Positions 1 to 11,255 of a stretch of DNA of 64,000 nucleotides are shown one piece after another. Made by a program: the position numbers and the translations under genes. This stretch comes from Typhlomys cinereus. Lineage: Eukaryota; Chordata; Mammalia; Rodentia; Platacanthomyidae. Position 1 is the stretch's first letter. Every line of letters starts with the position of its first letter. The notes below the pieces were generated by a model. That model worked only from the letters and a program-made list of their open reading frames with translations, searched no databases and was not told the DNA's origin. Location of the stretch: the NCBI GenBank assembly GCA_023101885.1, contig JALPQD010000414.1, positions 773,716 to 837,715 of the forward strand, in the 5' to 3' direction.

Positions 1-2245
1 CCCACATAAGCACAAGCTCCAAATCTGATCAGGACCTCTTCACCCAAGTCGGCATCTTCAATACTTCCTCCACTACCTCCCCAGAAAAGCCCCCACAGCC
101 CCATGACTCCCTCAATGATGCCCACAACCTTCAGCCTATGCGCCACGGAGACCTTACTTCACCTTCCACCTGGTTCTCTCTTGCTTGCTGCCAATGGTGC
201 CGCCCAACATGAGTCACTTAAGTCCCGCCTTTCCACCCACCTCTCTGCCCTTATTCACACACCTCTTAGACCACAAGCACTGTGCCTAGTTCCCATAGAC
301 CAGTCCTCCTTGGACTTCCAATCACCACCTCTGTCACATGTCCTGGCTGGAAGAAATCGCTCCAATTTTAACACTTTGAGATTCACTCTATGGCACCACA
401 AATGCCCCTGCCAGATGATAAACTCGCCGATGATTGATAGAGTCCTCTAGATTGGGTGAGAGGCGAAGACTGTACCACAACTGCTGAGGGGGTGAAGAAA
501 TATTTAACCACTGTAAAGAATAAGGCACAAAGAATCAAACAAGGCTCCGAGGTTTCCACATAAGCTTGGTAAACTCACATGTAGAAAATAACAGTCAAGA
601 CTCCCGACCAGTGTCTCGGTGACCCCAATGTCAAAGCGACATTCGGTGACATCACAGAACATGGGCCGGCAGTGATGATGTTTCGTGGGACATCATCACC
701 TGCATCAAGTGCTTCTCTCTCTTGAGGACCCTTTCAGAGGAGTGACATCTCCACTTTTTCAAACAAGAAAAGAGTCAGGAAACATTCTCAAAGTTTGAAC
801 AATCAAGAGAAGGCTCCCTGACCCAGACTCCTGGTCCCTGGCCCTCCTTCCACTTGTCTAGGGTGAAGGCCTGCCTGTCCACTCGGCTGAACTTGGGGCC
901 TGGAGACATATGCCCTGGGGGCTTATGATTGGACCCTTACTGCTACCTCAGCCCATAGCTCTGGATGTCAGCACCAAGCGTCTGTCACAGTGCAAAGCCA
1001 GAAGCAGATGTTGCTAGCTAAGCAGGCACACACAAGCTCCCTGCCTACAGCCTAGGGGTAGGGGGGTGGGGAGGAGGGCTGAAGAGAGGCTTCAGGAAGT
1101 ATCTAGACCCACAAGCTACTGGGGAACAAAGGCTTTGGGGTGCTACAGGAAGTGGAGAGGGGACAGAGTAGCTTCATTAGAAACCAGAGCAAGATGTTCT
1201 TAGTTAAGTGACCAAGACCACTGCTGGGGTCTTTCTCCTCTCCTCTCCAGGTGGGAAGGGAGCCCCTTGGGGCAGCCAAACCCAAACTCAGAATTCCCGG
1301 AAGCCCTCACAGGAGCTTCTGAGTCCCTAGGGTAAGGGAGAGATTGATATACCTCCAAGGAATCTCAAAGTCAAACACCCCCCCCCATTTCCCCACCATG
1401 GCCAAAAGCAGGGTGTGGAAAGGGTGACCGTTGTCAGCATTGGTGGGAGAAGCGACCTGCTTTGGAGAAAGACGGGTCCATGAGAAGGGAGTCAAGCCCA
1501 TTTGTGCTGAGCAGTCTGGACAAGGTGGCTTCCCATGGGTCTCTCGTGCGGGAGTGATCGTCCCAGATTTTGTGTGGGTGGTTTTTAGAACATCACGCAG
1601 GAGGAGAGAGACGTGCAGAGGGAGAAAACATTGTGAACTATGGCAAAGATGACAAAGGGTCTGGGTGGCAGGTCATCTCAGTCGTAGTCACACTGACGGA
1701 TGCCTTGCAAGAGCCCCCTCTTCCCCAGTCCCTCTAGCACTGGACAAAAGGAGAAACTGGGGAAGACCTAGGGCAGTGCCCACCCAAGCAGCCCACCTGA
1801 CCCCACCTTGAGGGTCTCTCCAATACATGTGCCCATTGCTTCTAGGTAGAAACACACCGGAATGCGAGGCCTGAAATTGGCTCTCTTAATCAAGCTGTCA
1901 TCGTGAGTAATAATTATACCTTGGGAGACAGCAGAGTGACTCAGAAAGCTGTCTCCCCCTCCCCGCCACCCCCCTCTTTCAGATCTCTTAGCATGCAGGA
2001 GATGGCTTAGAAAGAAAAGCCACTATGTCCTCTGCTTTTCAGCTCTCAGAGCACGTTAAACTAATCCTCCAACGTCCAGGGCCTGGCGGACATCTGTAGG
2101 CAGCGTCTTTGCTGGTTGAAGCATTAATGAGGCCAGGCTGGACCTGAGGCACAGTCAGGTTACCAGCAGGGCTCAGAAGGAAGAACCGCCTTGCCTTTCA
2201 GAAGGTAGCCTAAGGCCTCAAGGATTTAGAAAGAAAAGAAAGAAA

Positions 2246-2328
2246 GAGCTGGAATGTCTTTCGGCAGCAGGGTGCTTGCCTATCACTCATGAGACCCTAG
2301 ATTCCATCCCCAGCACTGGGAAAAAAAC
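2246..2328 (+). repeat. ID-like SINE (tRNA-Ala-derived), diverged
   Basis: Degraded tRNA-like head with a recognisable ID 3' half (GATTCCATCCCCAGCACTGG) followed by an A-rich tail. Confidence 0.55.
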
Positions 2329-2379
2329 GAATCAATTTCTAGTATATGCCTGTGATCCGGCACTCAGAAAACTGAGGGA

Positions 2380-2516
2380 GGGGCTAGAAAGATGGTTCAG
2401 GGTCTATGGGTGCTTGCCACCAAGGCTGACGATCTGAGTTCTATCCCTGGGATCCAGATGGTGAAAGGACAGAACCGACTTCTGCAAATTAGCCCTCTGA
2501 TCTCCATGCACACATG

Positions 2517-2562
<46 letters not shown>

Positions 2563-2576
2563 ATAAATAAATGTTT
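2380..2576 (+). repeat. B3-like SINE with (CA)n tail
   Basis: Starts GGGGCTAGAAAGATGGTTCAG (tRNA-like A box region), continues with the B3 phrase GCTGACGATCTGAGTTC, then a (CA)n at about 2519-2561 and AATAAATAAATG. A B1 fragment precedes it (2339-2377). Its tail has been used as the insertion site of the next element. Confidence 0.8.
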
Positions 2577-2911
2577 AAGAAAAAGAAGGCCAGGGGCTGG
2601 AGAGGTGGCTCAGGGGTTAAGCCTCTGCCTTGCAGGCAGAAGGTCCTGAGTTCGGATCCTAGACCCCACATATAGACGCCGGGCGGAAGCGGGGGCGGCC
2701 TGCGTTTCTGGTCCTGGTAGGGTGGAGCCTGTGAATCCCGGAGCAGAGTAAACAAGGAGGAGGTGGAGGCTGTCCATGGTAGTTCCCGAATTCATCTGTG
2801 GTTCTACACACACATACACACAAGCACACACACACTTGCACACACATACACGCACAATTGAATAAATAATAAATTAAAAAACATTAAAAAAAACAAAGAA
2901 AAAGAAGGCCA
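2577..2911 (+). mobile_element. Young GC-rich B2-type SINE (SINE-A) with 16-bp target duplication
   Basis: Body 2593-2895. Pol III A box TGGCTCAGGGG and B-box-like GAGTTCGGATCC in the tRNA-like head, then a CpG-rich body (GACGCCGGGCGGAAGCGG), (CA)n and an AATAAAT A-rich tail. Flanked by perfect repeats aagaaaaagaaggcca at 2577-2592 and 2896-2911, a signature of L1-driven retrotransposition. Confidence 0.9.
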
Positions 2912-4204
2912 AGGGAAGAACAGTGTAAGATCAAGGCTCACCTGGATCATACAGTATGATCGTGTGCCAAAGATAGAAAGAAGGTAGAACTTTCTCATAG
3001 GCTTGGAACCAGCTGTGCCAAGATCTGGAAGAAATAACACTCCTTGGGAGCTTCCCTGTGCCTATTATTAGACTACATGTTTATGTGCAGCAGAGGTAAC
3101 TAGACTGATGTAGGAGGTCACCCAGAATGTTAAGATATTGAAATGATAGCTTGTGTTGTTGGTGCAAATCCTCAGCCCCAGGGCCTCTTCCATCTGACTA
3201 CTCGCCTGTTGGCACTCAGGAGTTTTTTCATATCCTGCTGGGGTGATACTCTAGGTTCTGGGTCTTCCCCAGCTTCTCTCTTTGCCCATTGCTAAAAGGA
3301 ACTAGGTTTTTAATGAGACATCTGTTGATATGATTAGGACCAAGGCAATCTAAGACCCTAGAACATCAGCCCCTATAGTCACTTGGTTACTATGGTAAAC
3401 ATCCCAGGATAGATTATCTCATTCCTCCCTGTTTTACAAAGGAGGAAGATGCCACATCTAAATGGCTACATGGGATGTCCCAGGGCTGGGATTAGAGACC
3501 AGGCTGACAAACTCTGAGCCTGGGGTCCTGACCACCCATCTGCTAGGGCAGAAGAGACTTGCTAATGTCACCAGGGACAGTTTCTTCCTCCCTTGTCTGG
3601 AACGGGCCCAGAAACCATGAGCAATGCTCCATCATCATGATGGCCAAACTGTTCTTTACCTCACTCCGTACCAAGACCATCCTTGCTAGGCCTCTCTGCT
3701 CCCAGCACGCCCTGGTAAACTACCCAAGATTCTGATTCACGTGGAAAGGCAAGTGTCCCAAGATGTGTGGATCCAGAAGCTGAGATACACACCAAACAGC
3801 GTCTACCCTATGGAGTCACCAGCCCGTCCCTCTGGCAGCTCTGCTTGTAGCCAGGCACACAGAACTTCTGTCATCTCCATATGGAAGGAAGCGCCCGAGC
3901 TGGAGATTTCCCACAGGGTATATGAACCACGGGACACAGTCACATGCTGCAGGGGAAGAGTTGGATAGCACCGTAGGAATCTGTCCCTGAACAACAGCAA
4001 GACTATCACACACAAGAGCTCATTCTCTGAGTTTGGACACATCTAAGTCTGGATGAGTTACACCCAATCTGGTTAAAAGTATGGAGAAACAATACCTTCT
4101 GGAAGATCAGTAAGTTTTCCACTCTGCACCCCTATCCACGGATGCTGCTTCCCTTGAAGACCTGAACGGGTGCTACAGCTGCACTCAGGAAATGCTGGGG
4201 TAAG

Positions 4205-4530
4205 CCCAAGGACATGTGAGCTGTGCTGTTGGACTCAGTTGTCATCTAGATAAGATCTGGAGGGGGGGAGAGCCTCTGGGCATTCCTGTGGGGATTAGCT
4301 TGATCTGTTGAACTGAAGTGAGAGACCACTGTGGGGGGGGGCACCATTCTCTAAGCAGGGTTCTTGGACTAAATAAAAAGGAGAAAGCAAGCTGAGCATT
4401 AGGACTCATTTCATTCATTCATTTGGGGCTCTCTGCTTCTTCACTGTGGATGCCACATGACCAGCTCCTGTCGCTTCGACTTCCTCGCCATGATGGGCTA
4501 TATCCTCAAATGTGAGCAATCAGAATTGTC
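4205..4530 (+). repeat. Old rodent interspersed repeat (family X)
   Basis: Shares with copies elsewhere in the window the layout GTCAACTTGA-like start, a middle with GGACTAAATAAAAAGGAGAAAG, and a GTGGATGCCACATGACCAGC segment. I know this type as a common rodent interspersed repeat but cannot assign its class with certainty. Confidence 0.5.
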
Positions 4531-7199
4531 TGAGTATTTTATCAAAGAAGAGAAACCAAGCCCTTTCCCACACGACTTGCTAGTACTTTATATGCATAGC
4601 ATATCATTTGAAACTGTCATTAATGGAACACCTCTATTTCAAATGCCATCCTAAGGGACCAAGGATAAAATGCATACTACCTGGCAGGGGGACAGGGTGA
4701 TGCCCCATGGGAAAAAGGACTATTTATAACCCAGCACTTCCCAGGAGGGAAACACACTTTCCATTTCCTCTTTCTCCCACCAGACTTTCAGCTCCCCCCA
4801 AATTTCCTCTTAAAAGGTCACTAATTTGTCCTCAGGAGTGTTCTCATTAATCAGAACAGGGTTTCACCACACACCCTGGCTACTTTCATCTAGTTTTCTA
4901 ATAAGGAACTCATTAGAAAACTACCAATAATGAGAGAAAATTTTATGCTGCATTGGTGCGTGTTGGGCGCTGTGCTAAGTGTTTTCTATGGATTCACCTT
5001 TAATCCATCCACGTTTCAGCTAACTGGACTGGCAACCACACGCCCTCTACCCACTGCTACCCTCCAGGGAGTGAGATGCTAGTCTTCCTCCTCCTGGAAG
5101 TAGACCATGTGAGAGGGTTGGGAACCCTGAAGCAACTTTTCTCATCATAAGCAGGAACCAACCCCACAGTGCATTTCCCCCAGACCTGTGAATGCTTCAT
5201 AATGGCAAAGTAAAAAAAAAAGAGCCCCTCCCCATTTTGTAAATGCTGTTCCCCAGTACACTTTGTAAAGGTGATACAAAAATTAACAGAGACCATTCTC
5301 TACCGAACATTCGAGTGCAATTCACAACCATTATCCCCAATCCTTCCAGCAACATAGACAAACAGGCCCCAGAGGCTCAGAGAAGCTAACTAACTGGTTT
5401 CTGAGCATTTGAATCCAGAACCACTGACGACTAGGAAGCAGGACTTGTCTGCAAGGTATATTCCTCCTCCATGAAGCTGACAGAGGAACTCATTCTGTTT
5501 CCTCAACAGTAACAACTCAGCCAATCTCTGAAGTTGCCTCCCACAGGAATCTGGAAGGATCCTGGTTCCCAGTGTGGACTTCACAGCAGGACACCAGCTT
5601 TTGCTTCCCAGACCTGACAGCCAGTTCCATTGGACTTTCAGATAAACAGTGAGTATGTCGCGTGTGCTGTTTGGGACATACTTACACCAACTAGTTACTC
5701 AGATCTGCTGTCCTGTGTTTTTAAGTGCTAAAGCTGGCACCTGCATCTCACCAGCCTGTTGGGAGCCTCAGACTCTACTGGGGTCCAGAGCTTTGCTGGA
5801 GAGGAGTTGCTATGGCAGCCAGCACCTGTCTTTCCAGGCTTTGGGGAGCAACCTATGCTTCCTGGGCCTTCTGCACTCTAAGGCTCCCAACAAACCTAGT
5901 TCCTTTCAGTTTCCGGGTGCGTCATTATCCCCACAAGCCTCCAACCTCCAACTGCTTTTAGCTTGGGGTGTCTGTACTTCTCCCGGTGAGCTGTGAGCTG
6001 CCCCTTTCCTTGCCTAATTGTCCTTGATCCTGGGTTCTCACAAGCACTTCTAGTCAGCCCCTGACTAGCTCTGCCCACCCTCTAACATTGATTGGCTGAA
6101 CTCTACTTCTTCCCAAGGTAGCTGCCGGCCCCTCCCTGCTGTGTCCCAACAAACAGGAGCCTCCAGCTGTGCTCACCTAGTCTCTCCACATCCGACTGCA
6201 GGTTGGAATCGGTAAGTGTATGAATGAACGGATAAACTTTGTCTGGCAAAGTTGGGTCCTTCCTGTCTTCTGTCACGGGGTACTTTTTTTAGACCAAGCC
6301 CTCGCCTCCACCCAGAGCCCTTAGGAAGCACAAGGGTTTGGGTTTGCAGAGCACAGCCAGGTGTGTACGGGGGAGCGCCTGCACCTCCTCCCTACTCAGG
6401 CTATGTGCGCTACCTCATGGGCATTAGGCTACAAGTCTGTTAAAGATCTCCTCTCTCCTGCTTTGAGGTCCTGGAGTCTAATGTCACCCCTGGGTCCCAG
6501 CTTCGCCCCACCAGCTGGAATCAGTCCTGGTTTAGGGGTGTTGGGAGATGCTGGTGTCATATGGCTGAGGGTGAGGGCAGGTGGCAGGGCTCGGTGGGAC
6601 TCAGAACATCACCCATATGCTCTGTATGCACCCACCCAAAGCTTTGCCCACGCACAGCCTGGCAGCAACGGCAGCAGCCCAGAACTTAACCCTTGAGCGG
6701 CTTGGGGAAAGGAGCTGCAAAATGAGCCGGTGTGTCCAGTGTGAACTTCAGCACATAACGAATACACACATGCACGACACACCCATGGACACACACACAC
6801 ATTCACACACACAGAGCAGTTAAGTATGGGCCCCCGTGCAGACCCCAGCTTCTCAGTACCCAAGGCTCTGGATTCAGAAAATGCCCTGAGGGGTCTGTTG
6901 GGGACGGGGGTGGTGATGGAACATGGGGTGGTGTGGGAGCGGGAATGTGGCCCCAGTGGGTACCCAAAGGCGCAGGGGGAGAAGGGACCAGGGGGCTGAG
7001 GTCTGGAGAGCTCAGGTAGAATTCTGAAGCCTGGGGTTCCAGGCTCCCTAATCTGATCTTCGGAGGCGGGCAGCCTTGCTCCACTCTGACCCCGACCTCC
7101 CCTGTCCGAGTAAGCGAAGAGCACAAAAAAGGGGAAACACCCTTTAGTCTCAAAAGAACTCCAAAAATAAATCCCTTCTCCCCAGCTCAAGGCTGCCAG

Positions 7200-7486
7200 C
7201 TCGGGGCGAGCCGAGCTCGGCGGCTCCGACGACTTTCTGGGTGCGTCACCCCCTTCCCAGGAACTCCCGGCGGGTCCAGCTCCCCGAATGCCACAACTGT
7301 CGCCCACCTCCCGCCTCTTCCACCAAGTCAAGCGCCCAGCCATGGACCCCGGAGCGCGGGCGCGGGCGCGGAGGCGGGAGGACTCACCTAGAGCGCGGCG
7401 CGGACTCCGGCGAGGGCTCGGGGCTCGGTCAGGTGAGTCGGGGGGTTGCGGCAGGTAGGGCGCGCGGCTCCGCGGACGGCGGCTGA
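7200..7486 (-). promoter_or_regulatory. CpG island, candidate alternative first exon of PTK2B
   Basis: Strong CpG enrichment (runs such as GCGCGGGCGCGGGCGCGG). On the - strand a consensus donor CTAG|GTGAGT puts an exon end at 7388 and the intron start at 7387, so a non-coding exon would extend from there to higher coordinates. A + strand donor CAG|GTGAGT is also present (exon end 7432). PTK2B is known to use several 5' non-coding exons, and from synteny it should run on the - strand here. No protein-coding potential was recognised. Assignment is inference. Confidence 0.5.
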
Positions 7487-7894
7487 GTAAGAGGCTGACA
7501 GGTTGTTTTCTCTCTCCTCCTCCCAGTCGTTAACCACACCCCTGCCGCTCTCCTCCCCACTTCCTTAAAGGGTGGGGTGTGCTGGCTGTGTGTGCCTGCT
7601 CCAGCCTCTTACCATAAACTCTGCAATAGACGCTGCCTGCAATTCCCCCGAGCTCCCGCTGGACCCCGGGGGCGGTCCCTGACACCCTGGGGCCCTGACT
7701 GGAGCCCTTGAGTGTCACGTGTCTCTTGAGAGTAGCCGGCTGCTAACTTCTACAGCCCCTGCCTCCTCCTTGCTTCCACCTGGAGACTTTTGAAAGCCTC
7801 GCTTTTCAGATTGGTTTCGTCCTTGAGCACCTTGCCGGGCCCATGCTCTCGGCAGCTATGTCCCTGTACGGGGGACATCCCGGACATCCTGTAC

Positions 7895-7936
7895 GGACCC
7901 TACCTTCCCTTGCCTGGACCCTACCTTCCCTTGCCT
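7895..7936 (+). repeat. Exact 21-bp tandem duplication
   Basis: GGACCCTACCTTCCCTTGCCT occurs at 7895-7915 and immediately again at 7916-7936 without mismatch. Confidence 0.95.
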
Positions 7937-8053
7937 GCGGGTCCAGATTCTAGAACACCGAGGAGCAGGTACCTGCCCCTCAAGAATAGTCAGGGAGAGG
8001 CTAGGGCGGTGGAGTCCTTGCTCAGCCAACCTGGGCTTCATCCACAGCATCCA

Positions 8054-8184
8054 ATAAGCCAGGTGTGGGCAAAATTCTGTAACCCTAGTACTCTGGAGGT
8101 GGAGGCAGGAGTATCAGAGTTCTAGGTCATCCTAGGCTCCATGTGAGTTCCTGGCCAGCCTGGGCTACATGATCTTGTTTCAAA
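8054..8184 (+). repeat. B1 SINE
   Basis: 7SL-derived layout: GCCAGGTGTGG start, CTCTGGAGGTGGAGGCAGGAG middle, CTGGCCAGCCTGGGCTACATG end. Confidence 0.85.
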
Positions 8185-8899
8185 GCCCCAACATACGCAT
8201 AGCCAGAGAAGCCCCATAGCCAGGAAGCCCTGGGGCCTCCTTCCTACACCAGCTCACTGCCACCCCGGAAGTAGTGGGAATTGAGGAAGGACTCAAGGGT
8301 ACTTTGTAAGAGTCTTCTCTTGTCCTGGAAAGAATCCAAACTCTCTGCAGTGGAAGCAAAGCTCCTCTCCCAGCACGTGCCCCAGACATTTTTACTGTGT
8401 GTCCTCTGGGGGCTAGGGTCTAGTCACAGAGTGGTCCTGGGAGAGAAGCACCCCGTGGGGTTTCATGGCATCAAGCTGTTCAGCCTCCAGGGACAGCCGG
8501 GAATACTCCGCCAAGTGCCTCACCCTTCCTCACTCCCCCCACCCCTGAACACAGAGGTTCAGCTGCCCCAGGAGAAGGCCAGGAAAGTTGGCATTTGGTG
8601 GATGGTCCAGAGGTCACCTCCTGTGCTGCTTGCCCACTCACTTGCTCTGATGGTGGTGACATTTTAGACTAACCAAGCCAGAAAGTCCGTGCTTCTTTCA
8701 CTGTATCAAAATGTAGCATCTACCCAGCTGCTACTTTGTAGCAACTGAAAATCTGAATCTTGTTCCATGGAGGCAACCAAGACACAGGCCAAATGGCACC
8801 ATCTGAATTCACTTTCTTGCAGGCTTAGGGATGATGGATGTGCAGGACTCAGCAGGTGGTCAGGTGGGATCTTTTGGGCTTAGCTTGGAGAAAAAGGGT

Positions 8900-9014
8900 A
8901 GGGGTGTGTGTGTGTATGTGTGTGTGTGTGTGTACATGTGTATGTGTGTGCATGTATCATGTGTGTGTGCATGTGTGTGCATGTATCTATGTGTGTGTAT
9001 GTATGTGTGCATAT
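8900..9014 (+). repeat. Imperfect (TG)n microsatellite
   Basis: About 115 bp of TG repeat broken by CA, TA and ATG interruptions. Confidence 0.95.
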
Positions 9015-9558
9015 AAACTGTAAATAGCTGGAAAGTTGGGGTGATGAAGGATTAAGTGGTCACACCGCAAAAAAACTCTTGAGGACATCAAGAAGCGGAT
9101 GTCCTTCTGAATCCTGATACTTGGGAATGAATCAGTGAAAGAAGATAATGTGTATGGAGGTTACCTACCTGATTTAGCTATCCAGGTCTCTGCATGGGGT
9201 CTCTAGCATGTAAGAACTGGGCAAAATCTGTTCAAGAAAGATGGGTTTGTGTGCTGTCCCCATGTGGTGAAATCCATGAACCACAACCTTTCCTCTATTA
9301 AGTTGAATTTTTTTCAGCGATTGTGCTCAATTTTTGCAGCTGTAGAACTTGGGTTCTAGAATCATAGGACTTTTTTTTCAATGAAAGTGACCTTTAGAAA
9401 CTCCATGGAATGACCCATTCTGCCTTTGGGCCTCTTTAAGTGCTATCCTGTGTAGCCCATGAGGGGCTAAGGTAACATGAATGCGGTCCATGTACTCTCG
9501 CTCTTTCTTTCAGGAGCCCGGTCATCTCCACTGAGTGTTCTAAGGCACACCGCCGAAA

Positions 9559-9707
9559 CCCAGTGGAAAAGCAAACTTTCTTCGCCTTCTTTTTTTTTTC
9601 TGTCATTGTTGGATATTCTGATTTCAGGAATGAGAAAACTATAAGGAAGAGACAAAACAAATGCCCACTAGTGCTTGGCTTCTCTGTTTAGAGGCCCTCC
9701 CCCAACA
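9559..9707 (-). repeat. Inverted repeat, left arm
   Basis: Reads as the reverse complement of 10853-11011 with only a few substitutions and a one-base indel in the central 115 bp; the A/T run lengths differ. Ends in CCTCCCCCAACA next to a (CA)n. Confidence 0.9.
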
Positions 9708-10199
9708 CACTCACACACACACAGACACACACACACAGTGTCTGAAACCTCTTGAGACACCTTCTGGTCCCTCCCTCAGGGTCTCCTGAGTATCAACTTT
9801 TAAAATCTAAATCTTGGAGTTGTCTACCGTGGACTTTTCTTCTCTTTCCGTACTCGTAGCCCCACGATCGCCATGTTGTAGAAACCCTTACAAACACTTT
9901 GTTTCTACTTAATTTCTTCTCTGTATCTCCCCCTCCCCCGCTTTCTCTCTCTTTTGGTGTAGAATTCTACCCTTTTCTGAGGGTAGAATCTAAGCTGTAT
10001 ACAGGCTGGGAGAATATTTTACTACCAAGCCGTACCTCCAGCCTCAGCACCATTTATTTATTTCCCTGTGTACTGCCCCTCCCTCTATCAAGACACATTG
10101 ACTTTTCCATGTCTTTCTGCCAAGCTCACTAAAGCCTTGCCCGTCAAGACCTCCATATACATGCGGTAACCCATTTGGCATGTATTTCCTCCAAACTCT

Positions 10200-10800
10200 G
10201 AGCAGTTTTTTTTTTTTAAATTAGTGTCCAAGTGATGGGTTTCATAATAACATTTCCATACAAGTAAATCAGTATTTTTCTGTTCCTTATACTCACTTCC
10301 CTCTCTTCTTTCTCTTCCTCCACCACCTTGCTGTCACTATTCTCTCCCCAAATAACTCTCCAGTGCCTTCTGTTTCAGACTACCAACCAAGTAGCTGGGA
10401 TAAAAGACCCACACCACCTATTGCAACTTATGTAAAGAAACAGGCAGTATTTGTCTTTCTGAATCTGGCTTATTTAGCTCCAACAAGATCCTTTTGTTGT
10501 TCTTTATGACTGAATAAAACCTAGGACTGAAAAGATATAGATTGTTTCATTCTTCTAGCTATAGAAATCCAGTTTTCCCAGGACTATTTTGGAGACTTTT
10601 TCTCCAGTGCATATTTTTATAGCTTTGTCAAAAATTAGGGGGCTGTAACCATGTGGGCTCATTTTGGGACCTTCTGTTTCATTGATCTAAATGTCCGTTT
10701 CAGTTTGCTTGATCGCCAGAACCATGTTGTTTTTCTCATGATGGCTGTGATGCAATTTGAGAGCAGATACTGTGATAACCTCCAGCACTGCTCCCCTCCC
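10200..10800 (-). mobile_element. L1 fragments on the - strand
   Basis: The reverse-strand L1 3' region is recognisable (TCTTTCTGAATCTGGCTTATTTAGC, then TATGACTGAATAAAACC), followed by a piece of ORF2 (GCTTTGTCAAAAATTAGGGG ... ATTGATCTAAATGTCCG). Heavily mutated and inactive. Confidence 0.7.
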
Positions 10801-10803
10801 CCA

Positions 10804-10805
<2 letters not shown>

Positions 10806-10855
<50 letters not shown>
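10806..10855 (+). repeat. Pure (TG)n microsatellite
   Basis: About 50 bp of uninterrupted TG; borders the right arm of the inverted repeat. Confidence 0.97.
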
Positions 10856-10856
<1 letters not shown>

Positions 10857-11011
10857 GGGGGAGGGCCTCTAAACAGAGAAGCCAAGCACTAGAGGGCATT
10901 TGTTTTGTCTTTTCCTTATAGTTTTCTCATTCCTGAAATCAGAATATCCAACAATTGACAGAAAAAAAAAAAAAAAAAAAAGAAGGCAAAGGAAGTTTGC
11001 TTTTCCGCTGG
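10853..11011 (+). repeat. Inverted repeat, right arm
   Basis: Partner of 9559-9707 in opposite orientation; contains an internal run of about 20 A (10961-10980) where the left arm has about 10 T. Confidence 0.9.
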
Positions 11012-11049
11012 AAAAGCACTGCACAAGCTAAAGGGCATTTGAATATGAG

Positions 11050-11255
11050 GTCTAAGGGTGACATCAGGAATCATCCTCCTTATTGCTGTGCTCTGGGGTT
11101 TTCCAGGCTCCACCTTCCAGGGTCCAGTGCTGGAATTGCAGGCTACAAACATATCTACCAGCATTTTTACATGGGATCTGGAGATCCAAACTCACATGCT
11201 TTTGCTTGTGAGGCAAAGGCTTTATTTAACCCTGAACCATCTTTTTACACTTTTT
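11050..11255 (-). repeat. Old B2-like SINE (SINE-B), reverse
   Basis: Reverse-strand phrases GGAATCATCCTCCTTATTGC, TTTCCAGGCTCCACC and the head remnant GAGGCAAAGGCTTTATTTAACCCTGAACCATC. Confidence 0.65.

Larger units (their letters stand above)
1..7199 (-). other. Presumed PTK2B intronic DNA, no coding exon seen
   Basis: I looked for PTK2B FERM or kinase exons and found none. The first 2.2 kb is unique sequence without recognisable features. Short open frames (for example 103-450) match nothing I know. Recognisable content is limited to SINEs at 2.25-2.9 kb and an old interspersed repeat at 4.2-4.5 kb; 4.6-7.2 kb is mostly unique. Confidence 0.4.

Noticed and set aside
103..450. 115-codon open frame at the window start
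   Set aside because: I considered a retroviral or processed-gene remnant but recognised no motif; left unannotated.
2593..2665. True tRNA gene from the A and B boxes
   Set aside because: It is a SINE head, repeated many times with target duplications and lacking a tRNA acceptor stem.
2577..2911. Assignment of the species to jerboa, mouse or another named rodent
   Set aside because: The SINE body differs from the mouse B2 and from the jerboa SINE wording I know; without a repeat library the species cannot be fixed.
6609..7343. 244-codon open frame on the - strand
   Set aside because: Runs through CpG-rich DNA at a candidate promoter; Pro/Ser/Gly-rich with no domain and no splice or homology support.
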